Below are positions 18,278 through 26,672 of a stretch of DNA of 64,000 bases, piece after piece. The notes below the pieces were generated by a model. It did not search any database and was not told where the DNA came from. It worked only from the letters and a program-made list of their open reading frames with translations. A program made the position numbers and the translations under genes. The stretch comes from Romboutsia hominis (GTDB taxonomy: Bacteria > Bacillota > Clostridia > Peptostreptococcales > Peptostreptococcaceae), in assembly GCF_900002575.1 (NCBI RefSeq), contig NZ_LN650648.1:310001-374000 (forward strand). The letters are read 5' to 3'. Positions within the stretch are counted from its first letter, which is position 1. Each line of letters opens with the position of its first letter.

Positions 18278-18639
18278 TTAATCATCAAAATCCTTATACA
18301 AAGAGTACTCATTACAATCTATAAAATAAATTTTTTCTATATCTTTTATATAAAGTTTATTTATGTCATCTGTATAAGAAAAGCTAACTCCAATACCACA
18401 GTTAGAGCTTAAATTTCTGGGAACTGGAGAAGACTCATTTTCCATACCACTTTTAGTTAAAAATCTAGAAAATTTAATAGCGCAAGAATGAGTAAACTTT
18501 TTATATTTTGACAAGCAGCATTATTATCTACCAAAACTTCTACACCTTAAGGATTTTCTTCTAAACCCTTCTTAGCCATGAGTACAGGTTGAAGACAAGA
18601 ATATCCTCTAGCATCTATTTTTTTAGCCAATACTAACAT
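18278..18639 (-). pseudogene. yedF: yedF remnant (TusA-like plus DUF3343), broken
   Basis: Read on the minus strand from the ATG at 18639, the first 25 codons give a TusA/SirA domain start (KIDARGYSCLQPVLMAKKG). A TAA then interrupts it (18547-18549), and the reading resumes as GVEVLVDNNAACQN. The frame then shifts near 18515 into a DUF3343 domain (SCAIKFSRFLTKSGM...LSSNCGIGVSF) that ends at 18278. Intact YedF proteins are longer, so linker sequence also appears lost. YedF is a selenium-metabolism protein usually encoded beside YedE, as here. It overlaps the yedE stop by 17 bases. Confidence 0.8.
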
Positions 18640-19711
18640 CTACTTTTAATTTATTTTTTATATCTTTATCAGCCTTGCAACTGTAATATGAAATGATACC
18701 AAGTATAAAAAAGCATACAATCACAGCTATTTGACTATTAGATGTAGGTCCTTTTGAAGAAGATGCTAATTGGAAGTTGTGACAAAAAGCTGCTCCAACA
18801 AGCATACCAAATATAGTTATTACAGAGTCAATATTTCCCTCGCCAGATAAAATTAATTGTCTCATAGGACAACCACCTAATAATACAGAACCCCATTCTG
18901 CTAATACCATACCTAAAAAATTCCATAAACCATCTGTATGGGCTACTGGCTGATCAGTAAATCCAGGAGTGAAGAATCCAAAAGTTAAATTCCCTATAAA
19001 AGCAGCTACTAGCATAGCTAAAAATCCTAATAAAAAATAATAATCTTTAAACAATATTAAATCTCTAAATCCACTAACCATACACAATCTAGTTTTTTGA
19101 CATATAACTCCAACAGCTAGCCCTATTGTTAAAGCTATAAAAGCTGGAGCATGCTGAGAACCAGGACCTTCTTTTGAGAATAATAATAAAGCAGAAGATG
19201 ATATTAGCATAATGAATAATACAATATTTATAGCTGGGAATAAAAATCCTTCTAATTTAGTTTGTTTGTAACTTCTTTTGAGAGAGAATCCTTTTCGCAA
19301 GCAAACTATACCAATAAGTATACCTACTACAAAACCACCTATACCAAATAAAGCATTTAAATCTCCACCTGCAAGTCTAAGCACCATTCTAGTAGGACAA
19401 CCTAAGAACATTAATGCTCCTATTATTACTATAAATCCTAGATAAAATCTTATAAATGGAGAAGAGCCACCACGAGACTTAAATTCACGACTACCAAGTG
19501 CTAAAATAAAAGAACACAACACCATTCCTATAATTTCAGGTCTTATATATTGAACTATTTCAGTTCTGTGAAGACCTAATGAATCTGCAATATCCCTAAT
19601 AAAGCAAGCTACACATATTCCCATATTCTTTGGATTTCCATAAAGTACGGATAAAACAGATATAATTCTAATTATAGCTCCACCGATAATGATGTTTCTT
19701 TTTTCCTTCAT
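18623..19711 (-). CDS. yedE: YedE-family selenium-metabolism membrane protein
   Basis: The 362-residue integral membrane protein of the YeeE/YedE (sulf_transp) family has two copies of the family signature: GCPTRMVLRLAGGD near residue 105 and GGCPMRQLILSGEG near residue 290. YedE is implicated in moving a selenium compound across the membrane. The frame is open throughout and I see no lesion. Start taken at 19711, with GGGGG seven bases upstream. The partner genes yedF and the divergent desulfurase are both broken, so this copy may be the last intact part of a decaying selenium locus. Confidence 0.85.
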   Translation of the reverse strand: MKEKRNIIIGGAIIRIISVLSVLYGNPKNMGICVACFIRDIADSLGLHRTEIVQYIRPEIIGMVLCSFILALGSREFKSRGGSSPFIRFYLGFIVIIGALMFLGCPTRMVLRLAGGDLNALFGIGGFVVGILIGIVCLRKGFSLKRSYKQTKLEGFLFPAINIVLFIMLISSSALLLFSKEGPGSQHAPAFIALTIGLAVGVICQKTRLCMVSGFRDLILFKDYYFLLGFLAMLVAAFIGNLTFGFFTPGFTDQPVAHTDGLWNFLGMVLAEWGSVLLGGCPMRQLILSGEGNIDSVITIFGMLVGAAFCHNFQLASSSKGPTSNSQIAVIVCFFILGIISYYSCKADKDIKNKLKVDVSIG

Positions 19712-19911
19712 TAAAAATACCCCCATATGAAATTGTTAGATACAAAATACTTTTCCACGCAAAGTATAACATAGCCATTTTGTAGATAATTAGGTAAAAA
19801 TGTAGTATAGAAAAATTCTAAAATACTCATGTAAAGATAGATAAAAACAGTATAGCAGTAATAAAAATGAATGATATATTAAACTTAAGATATATTTAAT
19901 TAGGGGGAAAA

Positions 19912-20596
19912 ATGGATAAGATACATTGTGATAATGGAGCAACATCATATCCAAAGACAACATTAAAGGGTGGAACTATGCTAGATTATATAAATAATGT
20001 AGGTTGTAATGTAAATAGAGGTGCATATTCATCATCCTATGAAGCGGAAAATGTTCTATATGAAACTAGAGAATTAATATGTGAATTATTCAATTTTGAT
20101 AAACCTAAAAATGTTGTTTTCACACCTAATATTACAACTAGCTTAAATATAGTAATTAAAGGCTTACTAAAAAAGGTGACAATGTAATAGTTTCTTCTAT
20201 GGAGCACAATGCAGTTATGAGACCGTTGAATTCTTTAAATGACATAACGATTACAAAAGTTAATTGTAACTTTTTAGGCGAAATCAAACTAAAAGATTTG
20301 TAGGTGGAATAAAAGGAATAGATAAAAGTTTGTTAGTTGGAAAGCTTGATACTAAAAATAGAACCTCGGTAGTTTCTCTTGATTTTAAAGAACTTGATAA
20401 TGGGATAGTATGTCATATGTTAGATAAAAATTACGGTATATCAACTAGAAGCGGTCTTTATTGTGCACCTTCTGCTCATAAAACACTAGGAACTTTTCCT
20501 AATGGTACTGTTAGATTTAGTTTTGTGTACTTTAACACAGAAAAAGAAATAGATTATATTATTGATTGTGTGAAAAATATATGGATAAATAAATAA
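19912..20596 (+). pseudogene. Cysteine desulfurase-like class V aminotransferase, internally deleted
   Basis: The first 87 codons match the N-terminus of the selenium-associated class V family (DNGATSYPK...VFTPNITTSLNIVIKGLLKK). A one-base loss in the A run at 20169-20174 shifts the frame; corrected, it continues GDNVIVSSMEHNAVMRPLNSL to about 20290. Sequence then jumps to the C-terminal part (from about 20297), which includes the active-site cysteine loop STRSGLYCAP and TVRFSF. The roughly 170-residue core with the pyridoxal-phosphate lysine is missing. It is divergent from yedE. Confidence 0.85.
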
Positions 20597-20679
20597 TTCA
20601 TGTTTTATAATATACTTTAAGAAAATGGATAATCATTTTAAAATCAATTTACATTTAAAGATCTGAATAAGGGGAAGAT

Positions 20680-21240
20680 ATGAAAATAAAGGACATAAAC
20701 TGGAAGGATATATCATACCTAAAAGAGGGGAATAATACTCAAAGAAAAAGTTATGAAATACTTAAAAGAATAAATATATTTGAAGTACTCAAGGATTACA
20801 ACCCAATACTGATAGGAACTATTCCAATACAAATAAACATAGAAAGTAGTGATCTAGATATTGTATGTGAAGTAGAAAACTTCGTTACTTTTAAAGAAGT
20901 ATTAGTCAATGAATTTGAAATAAGAAAAGGATTTAAAGTAATATAAAATAGTATAGAAAATATAATAGTATGTAACTTTTATGTGGATGATATAGAAATA
21001 GAGATATATGCGAGCAAAAATCATTCAGAGAAAACCAACGGATATAGACATATGGTGATAGAAGCTAGATTGATAGAGATTTTAGGAAAAGATTTTAAAA
21101 ATGAAATAATAGCTTTAAAAAAGAGGGGATTAAAAACAGAGCCAGCTTTTGCTAAACAACTAGGATTAAAAGGTAATCCATATGAAAGTTTACTAGAATT
21201 AGAAGAATACTATGATGATGATTTAAAAAATTTAAAATAA
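20680..21240 (+). pseudogene. DUF4269 protein gene interrupted by one stop codon
   Basis: The reading frame gives a DUF4269 protein (WKDISYLKEGNNTQRKSYEIL..., SSDLDIVCEV, GLKTEPAFAKQLGL) of about 186 residues, but codon 89 is TAA (20944-20946). Both halves stay in the same frame and both match the family, so this is a point nonsense change. The family has a nucleotidyltransferase-like look (DLD motif) and no firmly known role. AAGGGGA precedes the ATG. A single sequencing error cannot be excluded for this gene alone, but its neighbours are broken too. Confidence 0.8.
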
Positions 21241-21259
21241 TATTAATATAGAAAAATAT

Positions 21260-21304
21260 AAAGAAGTTATTATGCTTATTTTTAGTATAGTAACTTCTTT
21301 ATTA
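21260..21304 (+). terminator. Intrinsic terminator after the DUF4269 remnant
   Basis: AAAGAAGTTA pairs with TAACTTCTTT with partial pairing inside, followed by ATTATAT. Confidence 0.6.
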
Positions 21305-21377
21305 TATAAATATTATATAAAGTATTGTATATTAGATTATGAAATAACATATGCAAATTAACAAATGAGGTGTTTAT

Positions 21378-21842
21378 ATGAAAAATATTTTTTATTATGA
21401 AACAAAGCTGGGAAAGATAGGAATTGCTGAAGATGGAAAAGGAATAACAGATCTTTATCTAGCGGAGAAACTATCATCAGAAGATATGCATATTGAAGAA
21501 ACACCATTAATTAAAGAAACAGCAAAGCAACTTCAGGAATACTTATTAGGACAAAGAATAGAATTTGATGTACCACTTTCTCTTAACGGTACAGAATTTC
21601 AAAAGCTAGTATGGAATGAACTTAAAGATGTACCATATGGCAAAACATATAGTTATAAAGAATTAGCTCAAAAAATAGGTAAGCCAACAGCAGCTAGAGC
21701 AGTGGGAATGGCAAATAATAAAAATCCTATATTAATAATAATTCCATGCCATAGAATTATAGGTGCTGATGGAAGTTTAGTTGGTTATGCTGCGGGTTTA
21801 GAGATAAAAAAACAATTATTAGATATGGAAAATAATAATTAA
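21378..21842 (+). CDS. ogt: Methylated-DNA--protein-cysteine methyltransferase
   Basis: The 154-residue protein has the Ogt/Ada C-domain signature: helix-turn-helix with Arg finger (AARAVGMANNKNP), the active-site IPCHR loop (Cys about residue 125) and GLEIKKQLL. It transfers O6-methyl groups from guanine to its own cysteine, a suicide repair reaction. GAGGTG precedes the ATG. The gene just downstream is a broken alkD, so a two-gene alkylation-repair operon has lost its second member. Confidence 0.95.
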   Translation: MKNIFYYETKLGKIGIAEDGKGITDLYLAEKLSSEDMHIEETPLIKETAKQLQEYLLGQRIEFDVPLSLNGTEFQKLVWNELKDVPYGKTYSYKELAQKIGKPTAARAVGMANNKNPILIIIPCHRIIGADGSLVGYAAGLEIKKQLLDMENNN

Positions 21843-21878
21843 ATAAAAGTATATTAACATTATATGGAGAAGGGATAT

Positions 21879-22380
21879 ATGAACGAAAAAATTAGAGAAG
21901 AACTTTTGAAATTATCAGAAGAAAAGTATAGAGAATTTTCTTCAAGGCTAATACCAGGAGTTGAGAATATACTAGGTGTTAGACTTTTGTGTTTAAGAAA
22001 AATAGCGAAGAGAATAGCTAAAAAAGACTGGAGAGAATATCTAAAAAATGCTAATGATACATATTTTGAAGAGGTTATGTTACAGGGAATGGTAATAGGA
22101 TATGTTAAGGATAGTAATATAGAAGAAATATTAGTATATATAAAAAACTTTATTCCTAAAATAAATAACTGGTCTGTATGTGATAGTTTTTGTAGTGGGC
22201 TTAAAATAACCAATAAAAATAAAGAAATAGTATGGGAATTTCTAAAAAAATATAACACTAGAATATTTAAATAATAATAATCTTGATGATTTTACTTACA
22301 ATAAATCTCTCCAGAAAATATGTGAATCTTTAAAGATTGACAAAGAAAGGAAAGTCTTAATAAAATCAATGAAGAGATAG
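21879..22380 (+). pseudogene. alkD: alkD-like DNA glycosylase gene with internal deletion
   Basis: Codons from 21879 (GGAGAAGGG upstream) encode the first 131 residues of an AlkD-type HEAT-repeat DNA alkylation repair protein (WREYLKNANDTYFEEVMLQGMVIG, INNWSVCDSFC), then stop at 22272-22274. In another frame from about 22270 the typical C-terminus reads NNNLDDFTYNKSLQKICES...IKSMKR and stops at 22378-22380. About 60 residues between the parts are missing. AlkD removes bulky cationic alkylated bases; this copy should be non-functional. Confidence 0.82.
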
Positions 22381-22383
22381 TAA

Positions 22384-22427
22384 AAATGGGCTAATTTACC
22401 TTAACATAGCCCATTTCTATTTTTTTA
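22384..22427 (+). terminator. Intrinsic terminator after alkD remnant
   Basis: AAATGGGCTA pairs with TAGCCCATTT; CTATTTTTTT follows. Confidence 0.85.
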
Positions 22428-22432
22428 CATAC

Positions 22433-22568
22433 AAGGATTTTATATTAAGAACAAAACTGTTGATAAATTATGGATATAAGATATATCAACAAGTTTGAAA
22501 ATGTAGAAAAATATATTTTGAGCAACGGACGTAGTCGTTGGCGACATGAGCGAAGCGAATTTTTTATT
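22433..22568 (+). repeat. Dispersed intergenic repeat, copy A
   Basis: The segment ends in a conserved block at about 22517-22566 reading GAGCAACGGACGTAGTCG, then TTGGCGACATGAGCGAAGCG and ATTTTTT. The same block and about 90 bases of upstream similarity recur at 33341-33505, and a weaker copy lies inverted at about 26104-26170. The block can fold (AACGGAC / GTCGTT; GTCG / CGAC) and ends in T. It begins just after a terminator, as does copy B. Confidence 0.65.
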
Positions 22569-22572
22569 TAGA

Positions 22573-23394
22573 TTACTTCCAAGATATTTGTGCTTCTTTT
22601 CTTGGAGTTGTTCTTTGATATTTTACATCTGGATATCCGATAACCATGCAAGTTACAATTTTTTGATTTTCGTTCAGTCCTAAGAAGTCCATAATTTTTT
22701 TATTTCCTTCAGCAGATCTTGTAAAGAATCCACTAAAGAAAGTTCCAAGGCCTAGAGCATTAGTCATAAGTTCCATATTAGAGGAAGCTAAACTAGCATC
22801 TACAGGATTATCAGAAACTACAAGTATTACAGCAGGAGCATTGAAGAATAGACTATCCCTACCAGTAGGATTTGCTTTAAATTCTTCATACATTTTTACC
22901 CACATCTGGGCATATAGCTTTAAATTCATTGTTTCAGGTGTTAAGTTAGCAAGCATATATTTACCCATATCACTTAATCTTTCTAAAGACATTTCTTTTA
23001 AAGTTTCTATGCCATCTTTAACTACAATATAAGATACATCTTGTGCATTTCTTGCTGTTTGAGTAAATCTCCCTGCTTCTATGATTTTAGAAAGTTTTTC
23101 TATTTCTACATCCTGATTTTTAAAGTGTCTTACACTTCTTCTAAACTTGATAAAGTTTAGTAAATTATCTGCATCAATAGAGAAATCCTCTTTATTATAA
23201 TCTTTAACTTCATTCATGTTATAATCATCAGTTGATACTGCATTTTTAGGGCATATTGCAATACAGTGACCACATTTAAAACAGGCTACATTTTTAATAT
23301 GAGCCTTTTTATCTATAAGTTCAATATCTTTAACCATGCAATCTTTAACACATAGAGAACATCCTATACAAAGATCCTTATCTACTTTCATCAT
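22573..23394 (-). CDS. Nitroreductase with N-terminal 2[4Fe-4S] ferredoxin domain
   Basis: The 273-residue protein has two four-cysteine motifs at the N-terminus (CIGCSLCVKDC and CFKCGHCIAIC, residues about 9-48) and a nitroreductase FMN domain from about residue 80 (FRRSVRHF, NAQDVSYIVV, GLGTFFSGFF). It probably passes electrons from its own clusters to FMN to reduce an unknown substrate. GGGAG lies eight bases before the ATG at 23394. A LysR gene is divergent, with a strong inverted repeat between them, so that regulator probably controls this gene. Confidence 0.9.
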   Translation of the reverse strand: MMKVDKDLCIGCSLCVKDCMVKDIELIDKKAHIKNVACFKCGHCIAICPKNAVSTDDYNMNEVKDYNKEDFSIDADNLLNFIKFRRSVRHFKNQDVEIEKLSKIIEAGRFTQTARNAQDVSYIVVKDGIETLKEMSLERLSDMGKYMLANLTPETMNLKLYAQMWVKMYEEFKANPTGRDSLFFNAPAVILVVSDNPVDASLASSNMELMTNALGLGTFFSGFFTRSAEGNKKIMDFLGLNENQKIVTCMVIGYPDVKYQRTTPRKEAQISWK

Positions 23395-23512
23395 AAAAAA
23401 CACTCCCTTTAATTTATATAATATCTTTCAATTTTAATTTATATGTCTTAATTATTTTGGTATACTAATAAGTAAAATTCATAAGAAAATACAAATATAT
23501 TTATTAAGGATA

Positions 23513-23543
23513 ATAGTGATTATAGCACTGTTATAACCACTAT
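23513..23543. promoter_or_regulatory. Inverted-repeat operator between nitroreductase and LysR genes
   Basis: ATAGTGATTATA (23513-23524) and TATAACCACTAT (23532-23543) are inverted copies matching at 11 of 12 positions with a 7-base spacer. Position in the divergent intergenic region is typical of a LysR-type regulator binding site. Confidence 0.65.
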
Positions 23544-23615
23544 GTCTAATTTAAAATATTCATAAACATATAACTTTTAGTTATAGATTTGATAAATTAT
23601 AAAAAGGAGTAGAAA

Positions 23616-24524
23616 ATGAACCTACAACAACTAGAGTATTTCAAAACAGTCGCTGAAACCGAAAATTTTACTAAAGCTTCAAAGTTATTATTAGTTACTC
23701 AACCAGCATTAAGTAAATCAATAGCAAAGTTGGAAGGAGAACTAAAAGTCCCTTTATTTGAAAAGAGTGGCAGAAATGTCAAACTAACTAGGTTTGGGAA
23801 ATTATTTTTAGTTCATGCAGAGAGAGCATTGGTAGAGATTGAAAAAGGGATAAAGGAATTAGATGAAATGGTTAGTGATACTACAGGGACAGTTTCTATT
23901 TCCTCTACATCTAGAGTAGGAGCTTATTTTATGAATTTTATAATAAGCGATTTCTTAAATGATAACCCTAATGTAAAGTTTCAATTTAACCAACAGTCTG
24001 TAACTGAAATAATAGAAGATTTAAAAAAAGGAAAAATTGATATTGGTTTCTATGATAATCATACAGAACCTATTTGGGATATTAATATAGAATCTATACC
24101 AATAAAAAAGCAAGAGTATATATTAATAGTACCAAAGAATCATAAATTAGCCGGTAGAGGAGAGGTATCTTTAAAGGAATTAGAAAATGAATCTTTTATA
24201 GCATTTTGTGAAGGTAGTAAAGATAGGATTCTTTCTTGTACTGATGCTTTAGGGTATACCCCTAAAATATCAATTCAGCCAAAAGGAGCTAATATAGGAA
24301 GTGTAATAGAAGGATTAGTATCTGCTGGAGCAGGGATTTCAGTAGTTCCTGATTCACCAACTATCAATACAAATACACTATCTAAAATAAATATTAAAGA
24401 AACTATTAAGGAAAGAATAATATATATGAGTTATTTAAAAAATTCATATATACCTCCAATAGCAAAGTTATTTAGAGATTATATATTAGAATATGTTGAT
24501 AGAAATTATATAACTTCATCATAA
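23616..24524 (+). CDS. LysR-family transcriptional regulator
   Basis: The 302-residue protein has the N-terminal LysR winged helix-turn-helix (residues 1-60, MNLQQLEYFKTVAETENFTKASKLLLVTQPALSKSI core) and a C-terminal effector-binding domain (about 90-295). It most likely regulates the divergent ferredoxin-nitroreductase gene and itself. AAAGGAG precedes the ATG. Confidence 0.92.
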   Translation: MNLQQLEYFKTVAETENFTKASKLLLVTQPALSKSIAKLEGELKVPLFEKSGRNVKLTRFGKLFLVHAERALVEIEKGIKELDEMVSDTTGTVSISSTSRVGAYFMNFIISDFLNDNPNVKFQFNQQSVTEIIEDLKKGKIDIGFYDNHTEPIWDINIESIPIKKQEYILIVPKNHKLAGRGEVSLKELENESFIAFCEGSKDRILSCTDALGYTPKISIQPKGANIGSVIEGLVSAGAGISVVPDSPTINTNTLSKINIKETIKERIIYMSYLKNSYIPPIAKLFRDYILEYVDRNYITSS

Positions 24525-24560
24525 AAAATGTAACTCCTAAGTTAAAGGAGTTACATTTTT
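24523..24560. terminator. Bidirectional terminator between lysR-type gene and lysP
   Basis: ATGTAACTCCT pairs with AGGAGTTACAT, flanked by A6 on one side and T6 on the other, so it serves both converging genes. Confidence 0.9.
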
Positions 24561-24568
24561 TATGTTTA

Positions 24569-26035
24569 TTAATTTAATTCAAGGATCTTTTTTTCTATAT
24601 TATCTAAATTTTTATCTTCTCCATAAGTTAAATCAACCTTGTGAAGAGGGATAAGTTTAGTCTTGTGCTTAATTTTATAACCTATATATAAACTTAAAAA
24701 TAGAGGTATACCTATATAAGAAGCTATTAAACCACTCCAGTCAATGCCATCTGGTTTAATACAAGAATAACCTTGACCTATTATTATAACTATACACATT
24801 ATTAATGCTAGTATAGGTCCAAAAGGATACCATTTAGCAGTAAATTTTAAATCTTTTAAATTATTACCTTGATGAGTATATGCTTTTCTAAATCTATAAT
24901 GGCATATTGCTATTCCAACCCATGCTATAAATCCAGCAAGGCCAGATGCAGCAACTAACCAAACATAAACAGTACTTTCGGCAAATACACCTGTTAAGAA
25001 ACAAAAAGATGCAACTATAGTAGTTAATATTAAAGCATTTACAGGAACACCTCTTTTATTAGTCTTAGCAAATAGCTTTGGAGCAAGTCCATCCTTAGCC
25101 ATAGAGTGAAGCATTCTGCTTGATGCATACATACCAGAATTTCCAGCAGATAATACAGATGTTAATATTACTGCATTCATAAGAGAAGCAGCTCCAGCTA
25201 TACCTGCTTTCTCAAATACCATAGTAAATGGACTTTCAGAAACACCAGCCTGTGTAAAAGGTATTATAGCACCTAAAACTATTATCGTTCCTAAATAAAA
25301 TATTAATATTCTCCAAAATATGGATTTTATAGCCCTAGGAATAGTTTTTTCTGGATTTTCACTTTCTCCAGCAGCAACTCCTATAAGTTCGGTTCCCTGA
25401 AATGAAAATCCTGCAACTAGAAAAATGGCAAAGATTGATTTTATTCCACCATGGAAAGGTCCATCTTTTATAAAATAATTATGAAATCCTATTTCATCAG
25501 AACCAATTATACCAACTATCATTAATACACCTATTATTAAAAATATAATTACAGTAACAACTTTAACACCAGCAAACCAATATTCAGACTCACCGTAGGC
25601 TTTTGATGATAGGAAGTTTAATCCGACAATTATTATTAAAAATAATAAACTCCAGTAAACTCCTGGTATGTTTGGGAACCAAAATTTCATAACTAAAGAA
25701 CCTGCAACCATTTCGGCAGCTATTGTTATAGCCCAGTTGTACCAGTAATTCCATCCAAGTGCAAACCCAAGTGCTGGGTCAATAAATTTAGTAGCATAGG
25801 AACTAAAAGATCCAGAGATTGGCATAAAAGTAGCCATTTCACCTAAACTTGTTATTAAAAAATAAACCATAATGCCTACTAAACCATATGCAACTAATGC
25901 ACCACCAGGTCCTGCTTGATAGATAGTATCTCCCATTGCAAGAAATATACCTGTTCCAATAGAACCACCTAGTGCTATCATGTTTAGATGTCTTGCTTTT
26001 AATCCTCTTTTTAATTCTTGATTTTGTTCACTCAT
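24569..26035 (-). CDS. lysP: Lysine-specific permease (AAT/APC family)
   Basis: The 488-residue permease has about twelve helices and starts with the AAT-family motif LKRGLKARHLNMIALGGSIGTGIFL. Such carriers import one amino acid with protons. A lysine riboswitch in its leader (26228-26494) fixes the substrate as lysine with good confidence. Start is 26035 with TAAGGAGG upstream; a longer open frame to 26104 has no such site. It shares a terminator with the converging LysR gene. Confidence 0.93.
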   Translation of the reverse strand: MSEQNQELKRGLKARHLNMIALGGSIGTGIFLAMGDTIYQAGPGGALVAYGLVGIMVYFLITSLGEMATFMPISGSFSSYATKFIDPALGFALGWNYWYNWAITIAAEMVAGSLVMKFWFPNIPGVYWSLLFLIIIVGLNFLSSKAYGESEYWFAGVKVVTVIIFLIIGVLMIVGIIGSDEIGFHNYFIKDGPFHGGIKSIFAIFLVAGFSFQGTELIGVAAGESENPEKTIPRAIKSIFWRILIFYLGTIIVLGAIIPFTQAGVSESPFTMVFEKAGIAGAASLMNAVILTSVLSAGNSGMYASSRMLHSMAKDGLAPKLFAKTNKRGVPVNALILTTIVASFCFLTGVFAESTVYVWLVAASGLAGFIAWVGIAICHYRFRKAYTHQGNNLKDLKFTAKWYPFGPILALIMCIVIIIGQGYSCIKPDGIDWSGLIASYIGIPLFLSLYIGYKIKHKTKLIPLHKVDLTYGEDKNLDNIEKKILELN

Positions 26036-26103
26036 TTGATTATCCTCCTTATGGTGTAAATTTTCCATAAGTAAGTAACTAAGATAATAAAATTTATCTA
26101 ACA

Positions 26104-26170
26104 ATAAAAATGCGCTTAGTTTATGTCGCTAACGACTTCGACGGTTACTCAGATATATTTTTATATTATT
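26104..26170 (-). repeat. Dispersed intergenic repeat, diverged inverted copy C
   Basis: On the minus strand this reads GAGTAACCGTCGAAGTCG, TTAGCGACATAAACTAAGCG and CATTTTT, aligning with the conserved block of copies A (22517-22566) and B (33433-33501). It sits in the lysP leader between the riboswitch terminator and the start codon. Confidence 0.5.
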
Positions 26171-26227
26171 GAGTTATTGATATACCTTATATAAGTTATC
26201 AGTAATTTTAGGTTTACATAAGGTTTT

Positions 26228-26494
26228 TGTATACAAAAAAAGCCATGAGACTATACCCATGACAAAAATACGTAAATTATATACAAAAAATACAACGTAC
26301 CGTACGTTTTCATTGAAAATAGCTCTCCACAAAAATGTGACAGTCTTATGCATATTTTACATAAGCCCAGTAAATAGTATCAAAGCCATTAACTATTTAC
26401 TTCGGCGAAATTTCCTTTTGTATTATTTCATTGAGCTTACCTCCATAATACTACTCTTAAATTTCGCGCCTCTATCTCAGTTATCTACTTGTTG
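26228..26494 (-). ncRNA. Lysine riboswitch (L box) with terminator, controlling lysP
   Basis: Read on the minus strand, conserved L-box elements occur in order: GAGGCGCGA, GAGGTAAGCTC, AAGGAAATTTCGCCGAAG, then TGTCAC and GTGGAGAGCTA. They are followed by a stem CATGGG / CTCATG with T7 (26234-26262), which acts as the terminator. A second palindrome, ACGTAC-C-GTACGT (about 26295-26307), with T6 after it lies in the expression platform. Bound lysine should terminate transcription before lysP. An 82-codon frame on the opposite strand is not a gene. Confidence 0.93.
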
Positions 26495-26500
26495 TTTTAA

Positions 26501-26528
26501 ATTATAACCAAAACAAAAAATAAGTCAA
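26501..26528 (-). promoter_or_regulatory. Promoter of the lysine riboswitch-lysP transcript
   Basis: On the minus strand TTGACT (26528-26523) and TATAAT (26506-26501) are 16 bases apart. Transcription should start near 26494, just before the riboswitch. Confidence 0.85.
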
Positions 26529-26672
26529 TAGAAAAGATTAGATTTTGTACAAAAACAATAAATAATAAGTTTACTAACAATAATTGCAAGTGTTAAAATA
26601 GAGTTAACATAGTTAGTAAAAATATAACAAGGAGCAAAAGCATTAAATAAAGAAAATTGAGGGGGAAAGCAA

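Noticed and set aside
20169-20174. Frameshift in an A run as phase variation of the desulfurase
   Set aside because: The gene also lacks its central 170 residues, so restoring the frame would not restore function.
26259-26507. An 82-codon open frame on the plus strand
   Set aside because: It is the antisense of the lysine riboswitch and has no ribosome-binding site.
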